Shown here: positions 62,021 through 64,000 of the stretch, one piece after another | Position numbering within the stretch: position 1 is the stretch's first letter | Layout: each line of letters opens with the position of its first letter | DNA from: Actinomadura citrea | GTDB lineage: Bacteria > Actinomycetota > Actinomycetes > Streptosporangiales > Streptosporangiaceae | NCBI RefSeq assembly: GCF_013409045.1 | Contig: NZ_JACCBT010000001.1 | Location: 8,928,311-8,992,310, forward strand | Reading direction: 5' to 3' | DNA length: 64,000 nucleotides | Program-made: the position numbers and the translations under genes | Notes under the pieces: generated by a model | Told to the model about the DNA's origin: nothing | Databases searched by the model: none | The model's input: the letters and a program-made list of their open reading frames with translations, nothing else

Positions 62021-62548
62021 GGGGGGCTCCCTCGGATCCTGGAGTGCTGTGTTCGCGCGAGTACTTTGCGTGACGAGTGTGCCCTCAGGCTCACCGAGCG
62101 CAAACGAAGCTCAGGGCGACTTCTTGTATCCAGATGGACACTGACCACTCGCGACTGGGTCGTCGGTCCTTCCCCTGCGATGTCCGCATCGGGGTCGTCA
62201 CGAAATGATCGGTCTCGTCGTCGAGCTCGGCGTTGGGGTTGCAGGCGGCGGCCCCTGCACGGCGTCTTGCGAGGGGGATCGCTCCGCCACAACACCGTCC
62301 GGCTGGACCAATCCCAGCCGGGCGGCCGGGTCGACGCGCTTCAGTGGCACGCCGGGGGTGCGGGCCAGCCTCACATCATCTCTACGCAGGCTGCCATGTG
62401 GTCGAGTGGTCGCTGTCTCCTAGCCCCGACATGCGAGCGTTCTCATTCTGCATTTGCAGGCGAGCCGTCCCGGAGTGGTCCGGTTAATGGCACTGTCGCG
62501 CTGGCAGTTTCGTCGGCTTGAAGCGCCTGCCGGTCTGGAGTGGCTGAC
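62021..62548. other. Sparse region, no convincing gene
   Basis: About 530 bases between the PLAT gene start and the next minus-strand gene end. Frames on the plus strand (for example at 62205-62423) lack RBS and family. No notable repeats found. Confidence 0.5.
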
Positions 62549-62902
62549 CTATTGCGTGGTCATGGTTAGTAGGACCGTTGCCAGGGCGCTGCTTGCTGCG
62601 TTTTCTAGGACTGCTTGGAGAGAGGCTCGGAGGCGCGTCAGACGAGCGCGTTCGGGTTGAGGGGCTTGGATTTCATTGAGGATTTGGACGGCGTGGTTCT
62701 GGAGAGACTGTTGCTGGTCGGCTGCTAGGGCCAGGACGGGAAGTGCCTGGATGACCGCCTGGGCATAGGTTGCCAAGGCGGCGAACTCCTCTGGGAGGGG
62801 CTGCGGCGTCTCTTGGTGCAGTTCGATGTTCTGGCCGTTCAGGACGTTGCCGCTGAGGTCGCCGCTGATGCTGCCGATCCGGAGGTTGTTTCCTTCCCCC
62901 AT
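62549..62902 (-). CDS. Small protein of unknown function
   Basis: A 117-residue protein. The N-terminus NLRIGSISGDLSGNVLNGQNIEL is a beta-type repeat pattern found ahead of effector-associated modules in actinomycetes. The C-terminal ~80 residues are helical (AVIQALPVLALAADQQQSLQNHAV; ARLTRLRASLQAVL). It follows the upstream partial gene by about 10 bases, so the two are likely one operon. Confidence 0.65.
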   Translation of the reverse strand: MGEGNNLRIGSISGDLSGNVLNGQNIELHQETPQPLPEEFAALATYAQAVIQALPVLALAADQQQSLQNHAVQILNEIQAPQPERARLTRLRASLQAVLENAASSALATVLLTMTTQ

Positions 62903-62912
62903 GGTGTCTCCC

Positions 62913-64000
62913 TCAGGTCGTGGACGGGTCCGGGCTCGGCTGGGTGGTGGGGCTGTCTGGCGGCATCGCCTCTGCGGCGAGCTCCCATTTCATGCCCCAC
63001 GGTCGCCCCGGGACGGGAATGCGAATGTAGGCGAAGCGCGGCATGTAGTCGGTCATGCGGATGTCGATGGAGAAGCGGCAGGTCTGGCCTGGCCGGAGCT
63101 GGGCCGGGCAGCCTTGCGGCCTCACGATGAAGGACTGCCGGCCCGGCCCGACCACCGTGTGACTTGCCAGATCACCGTCGCCCCAGCACCTCTCCCAACC
63201 CTGGTAGGGCTCCCACGTGATGGCCCGTTCGAAGTGCTTCCACCCGGATCTTTCCGGCACTGTGAAACTGAAGATGTCACCGAGGTAGAAGGTGTGCGGC
63301 ATCGAATCGCACGACGGTGTGGATGAGTTCTTCGGGTCGGAGTCCTGCTCGGGTCCGAGTTTGTGCGTCGGGTCGACCTCGTTACGGGGCGGGGCTTCTC
63401 CGCCGTCCTGTTCTGATGGTCGGAACGTCGAGTGGCGGCCTCGCGGTGAGGGGGGCGAGGACTCGACCGTCTGGGGCTGGGCCGCTTCTCTTCCGGACAA
63501 GGACGTCGGCGTTCGCGTGCCCATGAAGGAGACTCCGCCGACCACCGCGGCGACCCCCGTCGCGGCGGCGATCCCGCTGACCGCGGGTTTGGCGATCAAC
63601 TTCTGCAGTGGGCCCTTCTGTTTCGGGATGGTGCGGGCCGCGTGAGCCGTCAGAGCGTGGTGTGCCCCTGCCGCGGCGGCCAGGCCGAGCGCCGCGCCTT
63701 TGCCGGCCGCCTTCAATCGCGCTGCTTGCTCGTTCTTGAAGTACGACTCGTCTTCAGTCGACCCGAGTGCCCGTGCGGCGCGCAAGCCGAGAGAGAGCAC
63801 CTCGGTCCACGATCCCCAGTGGAGGGAGAGCGCCAGCCTTGGCGCGGCGGCTCGGGCGAGGTCGCGCGCAGGTGCGTGGGCCTCGGCTTCCAGAGCGGCC
63901 CGCAGCACCCGGACGATCAGGGAGGGCACGTCACTGATTTCGGCGACGGATGCGCGCCGGACCCAGTCGGCCAGCCGCGTCGCGCATGTGGCGGCGTCGA
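62913..64000 (-). CDS. C-terminal part of a larger protein, 5' end outside window
   Basis: The frame is open to the window edge, so the apparent start at 63929 is probably internal. The visible part has a helical TPR/STAND-like stretch (LSLHWGSWTEVLSLGLRAARALGSTEDESYFKNEQAARLKAAGKG) and a hydrophobic segment (VSGIAAATGVAAVVGGVSFM). A Ser/Pro/Asp-rich linker follows, then a beta-rich domain of ~110 residues with two Cys (ERCWGDGDLAS, RPQGCPAQLRPGQTCRF). It may be an NTPase-regulated membrane protein. Family not recognised. Confidence 0.6.
   Translation of the reverse strand, partial: DAATCATRLADWVRRASVAEISDVPSLIVRVLRAALEAEAHAPARDLARAAAPRLALSLHWGSWTEVLSLGLRAARALGSTEDESYFKNEQAARLKAAGKGAALGLAAAAGAHHALTAHAARTIPKQKGPLQKLIAKPAVSGIAAATGVAAVVGGVSFMGTRTPTSLSGREAAQPQTVESSPPSPRGRHSTFRPSEQDGGEAPPRNEVDPTHKLGPEQDSDPKNSSTPSCDSMPHTFYLGDIFSFTVPERSGWKHFERAITWEPYQGWERCWGDGDLASHTVVGPGRQSFIVRPQGCPAQLRPGQTCRFSIDIRMTDYMPRFAYIRIPVPGRPWGMKWELAAEAMPPDSPTTQPSPDPSTT

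Overview
The window is GC-rich actinomycete DNA, probably a Streptosporangiales or Thermomonosporaceae (Actinomadura-like) chromosome. Evidence: very high GC at third codon positions, frequent GTG starts, a WhiB protein, DUF397/DUF5753 genes, and a gene order known from mycobacteria and Streptomyces. Genus is inference.

Region 1 (1-34674) is backbone. It starts inside a tad pilus ATPase gene preceded by an ssd/cpaE-like ATPase. Then come pentapeptide-repeat and degenerate Fic-like proteins, acetyl-CoA synthetase, NhaA, a holin-like membrane protein, an epoxide-hydrolase-like protein, DUF309, MarP protease, a CoA-pyrophosphatase-type NUDIX protein and Nth. After an accessory insert (PucR-type regulator, ECF sigma/anti-sigma/lectin fusion, SDR, carboxymuconolactone-decarboxylase-like protein, secreted esterase, TetR) come Crp, a beta-lactamase-fold hydrolase, NUDIX and RidA. 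A second insert follows (DUF4177, HxlR with its oxidoreductase, MarR with its MFS pump, SPFH protein). The backbone resumes with two ArsA-like ATPases, WhiB (WblA/WhiB4 position), a bifunctional PBP with PASTA domain, YqeY, a metallophosphoesterase and a methyltransferase, and ends at an intact tRNA-Pro(CGG).

Region 2 (about 34675-61527) is a 27-kb integrative mobilizable island inserted at the 3' end of tRNA-Pro. At its far end lie a tyrosine integrase, a degenerate second copy of the tRNA 3' half and a strong terminator. Its left part is a DNA-modification and defence cluster. It holds an NgoMIV-family restriction endonuclease (GCCGGC specificity expected from the family), a TPR/Sel1 protein, a HYD1-type toxin with DUF6881 immunity partner, a Vsr endonuclease, a convergent operon of ParB-like, SNF2-type helicase and DUF3883 nuclease-like proteins, a divergent HNH-like zinc protein and a 5-cytosine methyltransferase. 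The middle is a mobilization module (Xis-like HTH, unknown protein, relaxase, MobC, candidate oriT). The right part has an anti-sigma-like HATPase pair, a DUF5753/DUF397 pair, a 1171-residue STAND NTPase fused to an aminoglycoside-phosphotransferase-like kinase, an FkbM methyltransferase, an unknown protein, a 904-residue SF1 helicase with a large unassigned N-terminus, and the integrase.

Region 3 (61528-64000) follows the island: a PLAT-domain protein, a sparse half kilobase, a small unknown protein and the 3' end of a gene that runs off the window.

The best candidates for an undescribed system are the ParB-like/SNF2/DUF3883 operon embedded in the NgoMIV-type restriction-modification cluster, and the STAND-kinase fusion.
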